From a bacterium (GTDB lineage Bacteria > Pseudomonadota > Alphaproteobacteria > Sphingomonadales > Sphingomonadaceae): a stretch of DNA of 51,743 nucleotides. Within the stretch, counting starts at the first letter, position 1; the number at the start of each line of letters is the position of its first letter. Shown here in pieces: positions 27,127 through 35,268 of the stretch. The stretch spans positions 1 through 51,743 of the forward strand of contig JAVBXL010000039.1 in the NCBI GenBank assembly GCA_030824575.1, in the 5' to 3' direction. The position numbers and the translations under genes are program-made. The notes beneath the pieces were generated by a model. That model saw only the letters and a list, made by a program, of their open reading frames with translations. It was not told the DNA's origin and ran no database searches.

Positions 27127-28410
27127 ATGACATCCCCCGTCTGGCACCCCTTCACCCAGCATGGCCTGAACGAGCCGATCCCCCATGTCGTGCGGGCGCA
27201 GGGCGCGTTGCTGCATTTGGCCGACGGCGGCACGCTGATCGACGCGATTTCAAGCTGGTGGGTGACGACCCATGGCCATTGCCATCCGCGCATCGCCGCC
27301 GCCATCGCCGCACAGGCGGGGCAGCTCGATCAGTTGATCTTCGCGGGCTATACCCATGATCCGGCCGAAACGGTGGCGCGCGGCCTGATCGACCTGGCCC
27401 CGCGTGGCGAGGGGCAGCCGGAGCTGCGCCATGTCTTCTATTCCGACAGCGGATCGACCGCGGTCGAAGTCGCGCTCAAGATGGCGTTGGGCTATTGGCA
27501 TAATCTGGCCCTGGATGGCTTGGCGAAAGCCCGCAGCCGCATCCTTGTGCTGGAACATAGCTATCATGGCGACACGATCGGCGCGATGTCGATCGGCGAG
27601 CGCGGCGTCTATAACGCCGCATGGCAGCCCTTGCTGTTCGATGTCGGCACCGTCCCCTTTCCCACGCCCGTCCATGAGCAGGCCTGCCTCAATGCGCTCG
27701 ACGCCGCCTGCGCCGACAAGCCCGCCGCCTTCATCGTCGAACCGCTGATTTTGGGCGCGGGCGGGATGCTGATCTACTCCGCGGATGTGCTGCGCGAGAT
27801 GGCCGCGATCTGCCGCCGCCATGGCGTACTGTTCATCGCCGACGAAGTCATGACCGGCTGGGGCCGCACCGGCACGCTCTTCGCCTGCGAACAGGCGGGC
27901 GTCGTGCCGGACATCATGGCGGTGGCCAAGGGGATCACCGGCGGCGCGATCCCGCTGGCCGCAACGCTGGCGACCGCGCCGATCTTCGACGCGCACCGAT
28001 CGACCGACCGCGCCCGGCTGTTCTACCATTCGTCCAGCTACACCGCCAACGCCATCGCCTGCGCAGCTGCGGTCGCCAATCTGGCGATCTGGCGCGAGGA
28101 GGATGTGCTGGGCCGTACCGCCGCGCTGGCGCAGGGCATCGCGACGCGACTCGAACGGCTCGCCGGCCACCCCGCCTTCGCCAATCCGCGACAGTTGGGC
28201 ACGATCGCCGCGATCGACCTTGTCGCTGCCGATGCGGGCTATCTGTCCGATCTGGCGCCGCGGCTGCGCGCCTTCTTCCTTGAACGCGGCATCTTGATAA
28301 GGCCGCTGGGCAACACGATCTACCTGATGCCGCCCTATTGCCTCGATGACGATCAGCTCGATCATATCTTCCTGGCGCTCGCCGCAGCAGGCGATCATTT
28401 CGGCGGATAA
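27127..28410 (+). CDS. bioA: Adenosylmethionine-8-amino-7-oxononanoate aminotransferase
   Basis: BioA transfers an amino group from S-adenosylmethionine to 8-amino-7-oxononanoate, giving 7,8-diaminononanoate. It is a PLP-dependent class III aminotransferase of 427 residues. Diagnostic features are WHPFTQH at the N terminus, SSWWVTTHGHCHPRI, YSDSGSTAVEVALKMA, the FIADEVMTGWGRTG loop with the cofactor aspartate, and K268 in VAKGITGGAIPLA as the PLP lysine. It stands apart from bioFD, 5.4 kb upstream, so the biotin genes are not one operon here. Confidence 0.95.
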   Translation: MTSPVWHPFTQHGLNEPIPHVVRAQGALLHLADGGTLIDAISSWWVTTHGHCHPRIAAAIAAQAGQLDQLIFAGYTHDPAETVARGLIDLAPRGEGQPELRHVFYSDSGSTAVEVALKMALGYWHNLALDGLAKARSRILVLEHSYHGDTIGAMSIGERGVYNAAWQPLLFDVGTVPFPTPVHEQACLNALDAACADKPAAFIVEPLILGAGGMLIYSADVLREMAAICRRHGVLFIADEVMTGWGRTGTLFACEQAGVVPDIMAVAKGITGGAIPLAATLATAPIFDAHRSTDRARLFYHSSSYTANAIACAAAVANLAIWREEDVLGRTAALAQGIATRLERLAGHPAFANPRQLGTIAAIDLVAADAGYLSDLAPRLRAFFLERGILIRPLGNTIYLMPPYCLDDDQLDHIFLALAAAGDHFGG

Positions 28411-28475
28411 AGGCTTGGCTTCCATTTCCCGCAATTTGGCGCTATGGCGGCGCGATTTTGTGAATTCGGGATACT

Positions 28476-28694
28476 ATGGCTAAAGAAGAACTGCTTGAAA
28501 TGCGCGGACAGGTTGTGGAGCTTCTCCCCAACGCCATGTTCCGTGTCCGGCTTGAAAATGACCACGAGATTCTCGGCCACACCGCCGGCAAGATGCGCAA
28601 GAACCGCATCCGCGTGCTGGTGGGTGACGAAGTGCTTGTCGAGCTGACCCCCTACGACCTGACCAAGGGTCGGATCACGTACCGCTTCAAATAA
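28476..28694 (+). CDS. infA: Translation initiation factor IF-1
   Basis: This 72-residue protein is IF-1, an S1/OB-fold protein that binds the ribosomal A site during initiation. Length and sequence fit the family: [46 protein letters not shown], ending in RITYRFK. It heads the infA–maf–RNase E/G–yacG–tRNA-Phe order common in alphaproteobacteria. The next gene starts 11 bases later, suggesting an operon. Confidence 0.97.
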   Translation: MAKEELLEMRGQVVELLPNAMFRVRLENDHEILGHTAGKMRKNRIRVLVGDEVLVELTPYDLTKGRITYRFK

Positions 28695-28705
28695 GCCGCT
28701 TATAG

Positions 28706-29278
28706 ATGCGGCTCATTCTTGCTTCGGCTTCCCCCAGACGGCATGACCTTCTGGGACAGATTGGCGTCGTCCCCGATGCCGTCGATCCCGCCGATATCGA
28801 CGAAACGCCCCGCAAGGCCGAACTGCCCGCCCTCTATGCCGCGCGCGTCGCAGCGGAAAAGGGCGTGGCCGTCGCGGCGCGGCATCCCGGGGCATTGGTT
28901 CTGTCGGGCGATACGGTCGTGGCCGTAGGGCGACGCATCCTGCCCAAGGCGGAAAGCGAAGCGGAGGCGCGCGCCTGCCTGGCCTTGCTGTCCGGGCGGC
29001 GGCATCGCGTCTTGAGTGCGATCACGTTGATCGATGGCGATGGACGAGCGCGGCATCGCCTGTCGGACAATATCGTCATCTTCAAGCGGCTGGAGCAAGC
29101 CGAGATCGACGCCTATATCGTCAGCGACGAATGGCGCGGCAAGGCAGGCGGCTATGCCATACAGGGCCGCGCCGCCGGCCTCATCCGCACTATCATGGGC
29201 AGCCACAGCGCGATCATGGGCCTGCCGCTTTACGAAACCCGCACGCTGCTGAAAGCAGCGGGCTATCTATCCGACTAG
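28706..29278 (+). CDS. maf: Maf-like nucleoside triphosphate pyrophosphatase
   Basis: The 190-residue protein is a Maf/septum-formation-inhibitor homologue, a house-cleaning enzyme that hydrolyses canonical or modified nucleotides such as dTTP, UTP or m5UTP to the monophosphate. The N-terminal SASPRR motif (residues 7–12) and the LVLSGDTVV segment with catalytic aspartate near residue 72 are typical, with YAIQGRAAGLIRTIMGSHSAIMGLP near the C terminus. Which nucleotide it prefers is not clear. It follows infA by 11 bases and precedes the RNase gene by 8. Confidence 0.92.
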   Translation: MRLILASASPRRHDLLGQIGVVPDAVDPADIDETPRKAELPALYAARVAAEKGVAVAARHPGALVLSGDTVVAVGRRILPKAESEAEARACLALLSGRRHRVLSAITLIDGDGRARHRLSDNIVIFKRLEQAEIDAYIVSDEWRGKAGGYAIQGRAAGLIRTIMGSHSAIMGLPLYETRTLLKAAGYLSD

Positions 29279-29286
29279 GAACGCAC

Positions 29287-30276
29287 ATGGCCGAATGGCT
29301 CTATGAAGAAGGCATTGGTGAGGCGCGGGCCGCGTTGATCGAAAAGGGCAAGCTGGTCGAGGCGCTGATCGAACGCGAGGGCGACGCCGTGCGTCCCGGC
29401 GCGGTGGCGCAGGGCCGGCTGGTCGCCACCATCATCCCCAAAAAGCGCGGCATCGTGCGGCTGATTTCGGGCGAGGAAGTCCTGTTGGAGCCGATCCCGC
29501 CCCGGCTGGCCGAAGGCGCCAATGTCCTGGTGGAGATCATCCGCGAGGCGATCGCCGAGGAAGGCCGTCCCAAGCGCGCGAAGGGCCGCATGCCCCAGCC
29601 GGGTGCCAAGCCCCATGCCGGCCCCAGCCTGTTGCAGCGCCTGCGCGCCACCGGCACGCCCGTCGTCCCCTGCCCCGCGCATGAGGAAGACCGGCTGGAG
29701 GCGCATGGCTGGAGCGAGTTGATGGAAGAGGCGATGAGCGGCGAGGTCGGGGCGGAAGACGCCGCGCTGCGCCTGTTCCTGACCCCCGCCATGCTGCTGA
29801 TCGACGTCGACGGATCGCTGCCGCCCGCGCAGCTTGGCCCCAAGGGCGCCAAGCTCGCCGCCCAGACGGTGCGTCGCATGGGGCTGTCGGGGTCGATCGG
29901 GATCGACCTGCCGACGATGAACAACAAGGACGAGCGGATGGTCGCCGCGGCGCAGATCGACAAATATCTGCCGCTGCCGTTCGAGCGCACCGCGGTCAAC
30001 GGCTTCGGCTTCCTCCAGATCATCCGCCGCCGCGAGCGCGCCAACCTGATGGAGATCGTGCGCGAAGACCCGGTGCTGACAGCCGCGCTGGCGCTGCTGC
30101 GCCGGGCCGAGCGCCATGGGCAGGGCGGCGCAGCCACCATCACCGCTGCGCCCGCGATCATCGACCTGCTGCACAAGCGGCAGGACTGGATCGAACAGCT
30201 GGCCAAGCGCCGCGGCGGCGCGATCACCCTGGCGGCGGATGCAGTTCTTGACCTGGCGGGCGCTCATGTCGCCTAA
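29287..30276 (+). CDS. Ribonuclease E/G family protein
   Basis: The 329-residue protein is a short member of the RNase E/G family. It has an N-terminal S1-like region (about residues 30–100) and a catalytic-type domain with DVDGS near residue 182 and IDLPTMNNKDERM near 210, which correspond to the metal-binding region of RNase E/G. It lacks the long C-terminal scaffold of RNase E and the zinc-link cysteines are not evident, so it is a compact variant as seen beside yacG in alphaproteobacteria. It overlaps yacG. Activity is inferred from family. Confidence 0.85.
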   Translation: MAEWLYEEGIGEARAALIEKGKLVEALIEREGDAVRPGAVAQGRLVATIIPKKRGIVRLISGEEVLLEPIPPRLAEGANVLVEIIREAIAEEGRPKRAKGRMPQPGAKPHAGPSLLQRLRATGTPVVPCPAHEEDRLEAHGWSELMEEAMSGEVGAEDAALRLFLTPAMLLIDVDGSLPPAQLGPKGAKLAAQTVRRMGLSGSIGIDLPTMNNKDERMVAAAQIDKYLPLPFERTAVNGFGFLQIIRRRERANLMEIVREDPVLTAALALLRRAERHGQGGAATITAAPAIIDLLHKRQDWIEQLAKRRGGAITLAADAVLDLAGAHVA

Positions 30277-30460
30277 ACCAGCCTCCTGCCCGGTCTGTCG
30301 CCAGCCCGCCCAGCCCGCGACGAAGCCCTTTTGCAGCGCCTCCTGCCGCGACCGCGACCTGCTGCAATGGCTGGGCGAGGGCTATCGCGTGCCGGGCCAA
30401 CCCGCCGAGGAAGGCGATCAAAAAAACGGCAATTATGGGCTGGACAGCGAGCCGGATTGA
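30266..30460 (+). CDS. yacG: DNA gyrase inhibitor YacG
   Basis: YacG is a small zinc protein that binds GyrB and inhibits gyrase. This 64-residue form has the four zinc cysteines at C8, C11, C23 and C27 (CPVC and FCSASC) followed by RDRDLLQWLGEGYRVPG, which is typical of the family. The ATG at 30266 lies inside the end of the RNase E/G gene, an overlap of 11 bases. The frame is open from 30116, but that part is a shadow of the RNase gene. Confidence 0.95.
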   Translation: MSPKPASCPVCRQPAQPATKPFCSASCRDRDLLQWLGEGYRVPGQPAEEGDQKNGNYGLDSEPD

Positions 30461-30510
30461 CGCTTATAGGCACGCCTCCATCCGGCGGGAGCCTCCTGCC
30501 GAAGACCCCT

Positions 30511-30586
30511 GCCCGGGTAGCTCAGTTGGTAGAGCATGCGATTGAAAATCGCAGTGTCGGCGGTTCGAATCCGTCCCCGGGCACCA
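30511..30586 (+). tRNA. tRNA-Phe (anticodon GAA)
   Basis: The 76-base gene has a seven-pair acceptor stem (GCCCGGG with CCCGGGC), the D-arm AGCTCAGTTGGTAGAGC, anticodon loop TTGAAAA with GAA at 30544–30546, and T-arm GGTTCGAATCC. The 3' CCA is encoded. It lies 50 bases after yacG, and an apparently foreign gene block starts right after it, so it is a likely integration site for the island. Confidence 0.98.
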
Positions 30587-30606
30587 TTTCCCTTTAATCG
30601 GACCTG

Positions 30607-31179
30607 CTAAGAAGCGCCGGTTGACCCGCTAACAGCGCCACAGACATCATTAAGACACTGATTGGCGCTCTCAGGCGGAAATCCGGCGTTGATCAGGATC
30701 GGCTGACAACGGATTCTTACACCCAGACCACGATCCATTATCATCTCGATCTGGAGTTCTCGCGGCAGGAAGGCGATGTCGAATTTCTCGCAGAGCAGTC
30801 CATGGCCGGCTAGGGCGCGGGCCGCGTGAGGCAGCCGGGCCAGCGTGAGATCGGTGTGATCGGAACTAGCGTGCACCGTCCAGTCCTTGCCGATGATCGC
30901 CGCCTCCACGTCATCGCCGCGAATCGAAATGACAGTCATCGCTCCCAGCGGGCAAGACCGCAAATTCTGGTGAACGTCACTGGCGGAGGGAATGCAGTGG
31001 CTTCGCCCGAGGGACGTCAGCATCAATTGTGTGGCTAAAACGTGGAGCGGATCATCGGCTCTGCGCGCCAAATAGTTTAAGAGCGCCACGGGCACGCGAA
31101 GCTGCGCAGACCCAAAACCATCGGATGTCATGAGCAGATCGCCGGAGTTCGACGGCCATGATGATCTAGTGATGAACAC
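30607..31179 (-). CDS. Hypothetical island protein
   Basis: I do not recognise this 190-residue protein. It appears globular and mixed alpha/beta, without signal peptide, membrane segment or clear catalytic motif. The stop lies 21 bases from the end of tRNA-Phe, so it is the first island gene. The start is uncertain: GTG at 31179 is the longest, while ATG at 31131 (MTSDGFG) is equally possible and neither has a strong ribosome binding site. It is the last gene of a five-gene minus-strand group, but a 216-base gap separates it from the previous one. Confidence 0.5.
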   Translation of the reverse strand: MFITRSSWPSNSGDLLMTSDGFGSAQLRVPVALLNYLARRADDPLHVLATQLMLTSLGRSHCIPSASDVHQNLRSCPLGAMTVISIRGDDVEAAIIGKDWTVHASSDHTDLTLARLPHAARALAGHGLLCEKFDIAFLPRELQIEMIMDRGLGVRIRCQPILINAGFPPESANQCLNDVCGAVSGSTGAS

Positions 31180-31395
31180 AAGCGCCCGGACCGTTGCATC
31201 CAGACGGCAGAGTTCGGCTTCGAAAGACGATTGATGCCCGGGCGCGCGAAGCGGGCGATCAGGTGAGATTCCGTTTCCATTCGCCCGTCGTCCATGACCG
31301 AATCCGTTGCAACTTCGGCAACATGTCGCGTCTAATCGTTAATGCCATCCTGAAAATGGATCGGAATCATCCACTTTGCAGTCGACGGGCAATGT

Positions 31396-32157
31396 TCAGC
31401 TTTCCAAAAGGAGGGTGAAAAGGCGTTGGGTCAATGCGGATGTGCCATTATAAAAGGCGCACTCAGCCCAGTCGTCCCAGCGATCTACCCGCTCGGCAAG
31501 CCAAATGAAAAACACATCGCGCTTCCTTTCGTCGCCGAAGGACGCTGACCAAATCACTCGCCGCACCGGCATCCGCCCCTGGTCCTGAAAGCCAGTGAGG
31601 GTAACGAGGTGCCGATCGCCCATCATCTCACGCGCGAACACGTTGTTGCGGTATGCAACCGCACGCTCGAAATGCTCGAACGAGGAGGCGCAGATGGGGC
31701 CGCCGTCCAGCATGGCAGTCCGCACCGCGTCTATGACCTTGGTCATTGGAAGATCCGCCCAGGCCGGGTCGCGCGTCGCTCGCAGCATGAGCATAACGGA
31801 GTGCCCCTCGTCACTAAGGCCGGCCTCGAGCGCATTAATGCTGCGGCCGAGATCGGTCAGGCCGACAGATGCGAGCCAGCAGCAGTAAAAGCGCCAGAAG
31901 AGCATATCGCCGCCAAAAAGGTCGTGCCTGTTCTCGCTGCCGTTGACCCACCGTCGTTCGATCGAAGACAGCACGCGCAGGAGCAACTCAACCTGTTCGG
32001 GAACGAGGTGGGCGAGAGGGAAGTTCATTCTTCCGCTCCAGAACGCTTCGCGGACACTGGTCCATCGCCTGCCATCCACATCCTCCAGCACGTGGCCGTT
32101 CACCCGTAGCCACCAGCCCCACGGGAGGTCCCGCCCCGCTTTCCAGTCGATCGACAT
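31396..32157 (-). CDS. Hypothetical island protein
   Basis: This 253-residue protein is unrecognised. It is rich in tryptophan and leucine (LPWGWWLRVNGHVLEDVDG at the N terminus, DMLFWRFYCCWLASVGL near residue 90) and appears mostly helical and soluble. The ATG at 32157 follows a good GAGGAG ribosome binding site about eight bases upstream. It starts two bases after the stop of the 275-residue gene, so the two are translated from one mRNA and may act together. Confidence 0.6.
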   Translation of the reverse strand: MSIDWKAGRDLPWGWWLRVNGHVLEDVDGRRWTSVREAFWSGRMNFPLAHLVPEQVELLLRVLSSIERRWVNGSENRHDLFGGDMLFWRFYCCWLASVGLTDLGRSINALEAGLSDEGHSVMLMLRATRDPAWADLPMTKVIDAVRTAMLDGGPICASSFEHFERAVAYRNNVFAREMMGDRHLVTLTGFQDQGRMPVRRVIWSASFGDERKRDVFFIWLAERVDRWDDWAECAFYNGTSALTQRLFTLLLES

Positions 32158-32159
32158 GA

Positions 32160-32987
32160 TCAGAACTCCTCATCCAGATCGAGTCCGATCGGCGGCAGCC
32201 GCGGCCCCTTGCGTGCGGGCGCCGATTCGCCATCAGAAATAGCCTTCAGCTGAGCGGCAAGAATGGTGATCTCGCGTATTACGTATGCGTCGTCGCGGTA
32301 TTCCGCCTCGGTTTCCGCAGCCATAAACCCGCGCCGATTGCCCCCGTCGCCCGGGATCCGGTCATACAGGTGGTTACAGGCGAAGCCGAACCACCAGGCG
32401 TCAGGGTTCTCCACGCGATATTCGCCCGCATGGCGAGTGGGCAGATAGCGCATGTCGCGCGGATGGCAGATGCGGCGGGCTTCTACGACGACGTAGCTGC
32501 GTTCCGGGCTGGGGCCGTCGTCGCACGCGTTCGAGTAGGATAGACCACCGTGGACAGAGATGCCCAGATCACAAGGAATCGCCTGGTGGTCGAAGCCATA
32601 GAGCGGGTGCGTCTCCGGCACCCCAACATAGCCGCCGAGATACCCGCCACTGGGTTCGCGTAGCATGATGCATTCGTACCCGGTGTCCATGTCGCACCAC
32701 GCCACTTTGTCAGCCTCGCCCAGCCAAGGACCATCCTGATCCGGGCGGTCATCCGGCACGAAGAACACCTGTGCGTTGGGGATGGTATGATCCTTGGCAT
32801 GGTAGGTGACGCCGGTTGCCATGACCACGCCGGCCTGCCGCACCACGGCTGTGTCAGTGGTCGCGCGAACCTTCGACGGGGCGGCTCCAACCGAGCCTAT
32901 CATCGCGAGGGCCTTCGACGCCTCTGTCACCGGCACAAGAGCGTTGGCATCTGAGCGCTTTTTGGGAGTCGTGTTCTTCTTGGTCAT
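32160..32987 (-). CDS. Hypothetical island protein
   Basis: The 275-residue product is unrecognised. It has a Lys/Thr-rich start (MTKKNTTPKKRSD), then a beta-rich middle with phrases such as AQVFFVPDDRPDQDGPWLG, GGYLGGYVGVPETHPLYGFD and GISVHGGLSYSNACDD, and a charged helical tail. The repeated short Gly/Asp turns suggest a sheet-rich fold. ATG 32987 is fixed by AAGGAG about eight bases upstream; the frame is open to 33152 but that overlaps the exonuclease gene. It lies 29 bases after the exonuclease gene on the same strand. Confidence 0.65.
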   Translation of the reverse strand: MTKKNTTPKKRSDANALVPVTEASKALAMIGSVGAAPSKVRATTDTAVVRQAGVVMATGVTYHAKDHTIPNAQVFFVPDDRPDQDGPWLGEADKVAWCDMDTGYECIMLREPSGGYLGGYVGVPETHPLYGFDHQAIPCDLGISVHGGLSYSNACDDGPSPERSYVVVEARRICHPRDMRYLPTRHAGEYRVENPDAWWFGFACNHLYDRIPGDGGNRRGFMAAETEAEYRDDAYVIREITILAAQLKAISDGESAPARKGPRLPPIGLDLDEEF

Positions 32988-33016
32988 GTCAGTCTCCTTG
33001 TGTTTCGATCGAAAAT

Positions 33017-33904
33017 TCACGCGAAGCGGGTCTGCGGTGTGACGCGCACAAGATCGGGGCAAATTGCAGTGGGCTGGGCATCGGCGGCGTAGACATTGGC
33101 GGCGAGCCAGAACTGTTCCTGCACCAGCCGGTCGTCGGCGACCTCCCGCCACCAGACTTTACGGTCATCGGCCGCGTCCCAGCGATAGCCGCGAGCGCGC
33201 AGGGCGTCTTTCACGTCGAAGTGGGCGCCCCTCGCCCGAACGATCCAGCCCGGCTTCGAACCCGTCGCGATCAACTCGGCCAGTGCGGTGCGGTCGACCG
33301 CGTCCCGGTGCCGGATCATCTGAATCAATGCATCGACATCGGCCGACGCGCGATGGCCGCAGTGATAGAAGCCGTTCTGGACAAGCAGGTAGCCAAGCAC
33401 GCGTCCGTCAAAACCGCGTCCCCGCCAATCTATCTGCGACATCGAACACACCCACGGCAGATCGCGCGCATCGGGCAACCGCTTCTCTAGCCACGGCCTG
33501 TCGAAAGCGCTGTTATGGGCGACGACGAAGCTGGCGGAACGCAGCAGGCGGACCGCCGCGTCGGTGTCGATCTCCTGACCCACCAAGTCGATGTCGGTCA
33601 GACCTGTCAGCGCCGACACCTCGGCGGTCAGCGGCTCGCCAGGATCCTCGCGCCATTCATAGGCGCGGTCGATATCGGTAATGACGCCGTCCTCGTCATA
33701 GCGGAAGCGGCGGAGTGCCAGTTCGATCACCTTGCCGGTGCGCCAGTCCAGGCCGGTTGTCTCGGTATCGATTGCAACGCCTACATAGGAACCGCGTCCG
33801 GCTCCTTCACCTGTGGCCCCTTCGTCAAGACGGAGCGGGTGGAGGACGCGCGTCGTCCCCATACCGATCGCGCAATCGCGACCAGTCTCGGTCAATACGG
33901 TCAT
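33017..33904 (-). CDS. DEDDh 3'-5' exonuclease
   Basis: The 295-residue protein contains a DnaQ-like DEDDh exonuclease domain (about residues 38–205). The catalytic acids are in VAIDTETTGLDW (motif I), VAHNSAFDRPWLEKRL (motif II) and HRASADVDALIQM (motif III with the histidine), all intact. It should remove nucleotides from 3' ends of DNA or RNA. The C-terminal about 75 residues (KPGWIVRARGAHFDVKDALR to the end) resemble a short nucleic-acid or substrate-binding extension seen in some phage and plasmid exonucleases. Start ATG 33904 has AGGAC upstream. It is the only recognisable enzyme in this cluster. Confidence 0.85.
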   Translation of the reverse strand: MTVLTETGRDCAIGMGTTRVLHPLRLDEGATGEGAGRGSYVGVAIDTETTGLDWRTGKVIELALRRFRYDEDGVITDIDRAYEWREDPGEPLTAEVSALTGLTDIDLVGQEIDTDAAVRLLRSASFVVAHNSAFDRPWLEKRLPDARDLPWVCSMSQIDWRGRGFDGRVLGYLLVQNGFYHCGHRASADVDALIQMIRHRDAVDRTALAELIATGSKPGWIVRARGAHFDVKDALRARGYRWDAADDRKVWWREVADDRLVQEQFWLAANVYAADAQPTAICPDLVRVTPQTRFA

Positions 33905-34004
33905 GTCGAGTGTCCTGTGATCGGGGGTGAGCGGTCCGCCGCTGCGTTCCGGAAACTACACTGATCCAGCTGTCGTCATCACGCGCGGCGGACGGCTTAA
34001 ACGG

Positions 34005-34754
34005 TCACGCCTGGATGCACTGCTGGATGTCGACAGCAAACGTGCGAGCGGCCGGCGATGCGCAGTCGCGCCCCATGCGCACGATCACTTCGGCTGTGGA
34101 TGCCGGGACAAGTGCGATCACAAGGGGCGATGACGGATGAAGGCCAAGCCGGATGTCGGCAAGATCTGCCAGGTCGGGGCCGAAGCGACCGGCCAGACGT
34201 GCACGGACCTCATCGATGTTGCGTGCGATTGAGGCATGGAACGCCTGAACCATCACGTTGTCGCGCGTCTCAGCGATCGTTGCGGTGTAAAGCCGCAGAC
34301 GTGACCTAGATCCGGATCGAAGCGAACGAGGACGATGCTGACCATCAGCACGACCCCCGTAAAGGTGGCGGAATTCGTGGTCATCGAAATCGTCGTCATC
34401 CGACATCAAGATGTCGATAGCCGCCCGGTCGATGTTGAGCCCCAGGCTCATGCCGTGCAGGAGCACGCCGCGCAGGCAATCGTCACGGTCAAGGCAGGCG
34501 TCCAGCGCCGACGCTCCATCGAAGACCGCCCGCGGCACGGACATCCACGCCATAGGGTCGTAAGGCAGGGCCTCGCGCTGGAAGCGGGCCGCCGCCTCCG
34601 CCGCGACGTAGGCCACCCGACCGATCGCACGGCGGGTGGTCACCACAACCACATCAGACGGATCGTCATAGGCCAACGGATCGAGAAAGTGGCTGTCATT
34701 GCCATCTTCCAACGTCGCGGACGCGTCCCGCGCTTCGGTGATCATGGTATCCAT
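34005..34754 (-). CDS. Hypothetical island protein
   Basis: This 249-residue protein is unrecognised. It has a helical N-terminal half with an acidic stretch (SDDDDFDDHEF near residue 118) followed by an Arg/Ser-rich segment, then a C-terminal helix-rich part. No signal peptide or membrane segment is visible. The ATG at 34754 is preceded by GGGAG. It is the first gene of the minus-strand cluster and lies 100 bases before the exonuclease gene. It is divergent from the ArsR-like gene, so its promoter is in the AT-rich gap. Confidence 0.6.
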   Translation of the reverse strand: MDTMITEARDASATLEDGNDSHFLDPLAYDDPSDVVVVTTRRAIGRVAYVAAEAAARFQREALPYDPMAWMSVPRAVFDGASALDACLDRDDCLRGVLLHGMSLGLNIDRAAIDILMSDDDDFDDHEFRHLYGGRADGQHRPRSLRSGSRSRLRLYTATIAETRDNVMVQAFHASIARNIDEVRARLAGRFGPDLADLADIRLGLHPSSPLVIALVPASTAEVIVRMGRDCASPAARTFAVDIQQCIQA

Positions 34755-34944
34755 GCTCTACTCCCAAGTCGCCTGAGCCACGCACGATGGAGGGAGGCGA
34801 CGGCCCACCAACAACCTCCATATGGGATACAATTTCAATACTACAATAGTTCCGGAAATAATGTATAGTTAGCAAAATGTAACGACAAAGGCGGAAGCGC
34901 TTTGAGACGGCGAATGCCCCGCCTATGAGATAGGAGTGGAAAAT
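34755..34944. promoter_or_regulatory. AT-rich divergent promoter region
   Basis: This 190-base gap between the cluster's first gene and the ArsR-like gene is distinctly AT-rich from about 34,820 to 34,880 (AATTTCAATACTACAATAGT and on). It is the natural place for both promoters and for an ArsR-type operator. I see no exact palindrome that I would call an operator. Confidence 0.45.
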
Positions 34945-35250
34945 ATGCAGGCTATGCAGATGATGAGCGCGCTGTCTCAGGCGACGCGATGGAAGGTCTA
35001 CCAGGAGTTGGTGGACAGGTTGCCTGATGGCATGTCTGCCGGTGACATCGCAAAGGCGGTGGGAATGTCACTCAACGGAATGACGTCACACTTTGCGATC
35101 CTGACGGCGGCTGGACTCATATCTTCTCAGAAGATGGGCCGCACGGTCACATACCGGGCGGAGACAGAGCCTGTTGCTGAGCTGAGCGAATTCCTAGTGG
35201 CTGCTGTCGAGCGAGGACGTGCTGCGCGTCCAGGTGCCGACAAGATTTAA
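34945..35250 (+). CDS. ArsR-family winged-helix regulator
   Basis: The 101-residue protein is an ArsR/SmtB-type winged helix: ALSQATRWKVYQELVD (helix 1), the recognition region MSAGDIAKAVGMSLNGMTSHFAILTAAGLI, and the wing SSQKMGRTVTYRA. The cysteine or histidine metal sites of metal-sensing members are absent, so it probably responds to something else. ATG 34945 is eight bases after AGGAG; a GTG at 34936 overlaps that site and is less likely. It faces the end of the Argonaute gene and is divergent from the unknown gene cluster, which it may regulate. Confidence 0.8.
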   Translation: MQAMQMMSALSQATRWKVYQELVDRLPDGMSAGDIAKAVGMSLNGMTSHFAILTAAGLISSQKMGRTVTYRAETEPVAELSEFLVAAVERGRAARPGADKI

Positions 35251-35268
35251 CTACATCCAGTTCGGCAG

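Noticed and set aside
31609..32109. Plus-strand frame opposite the 253-residue island gene
   Set aside because: The minus-strand gene has a strong ribosome binding site and close spacing to its neighbour; the plus frame has neither.
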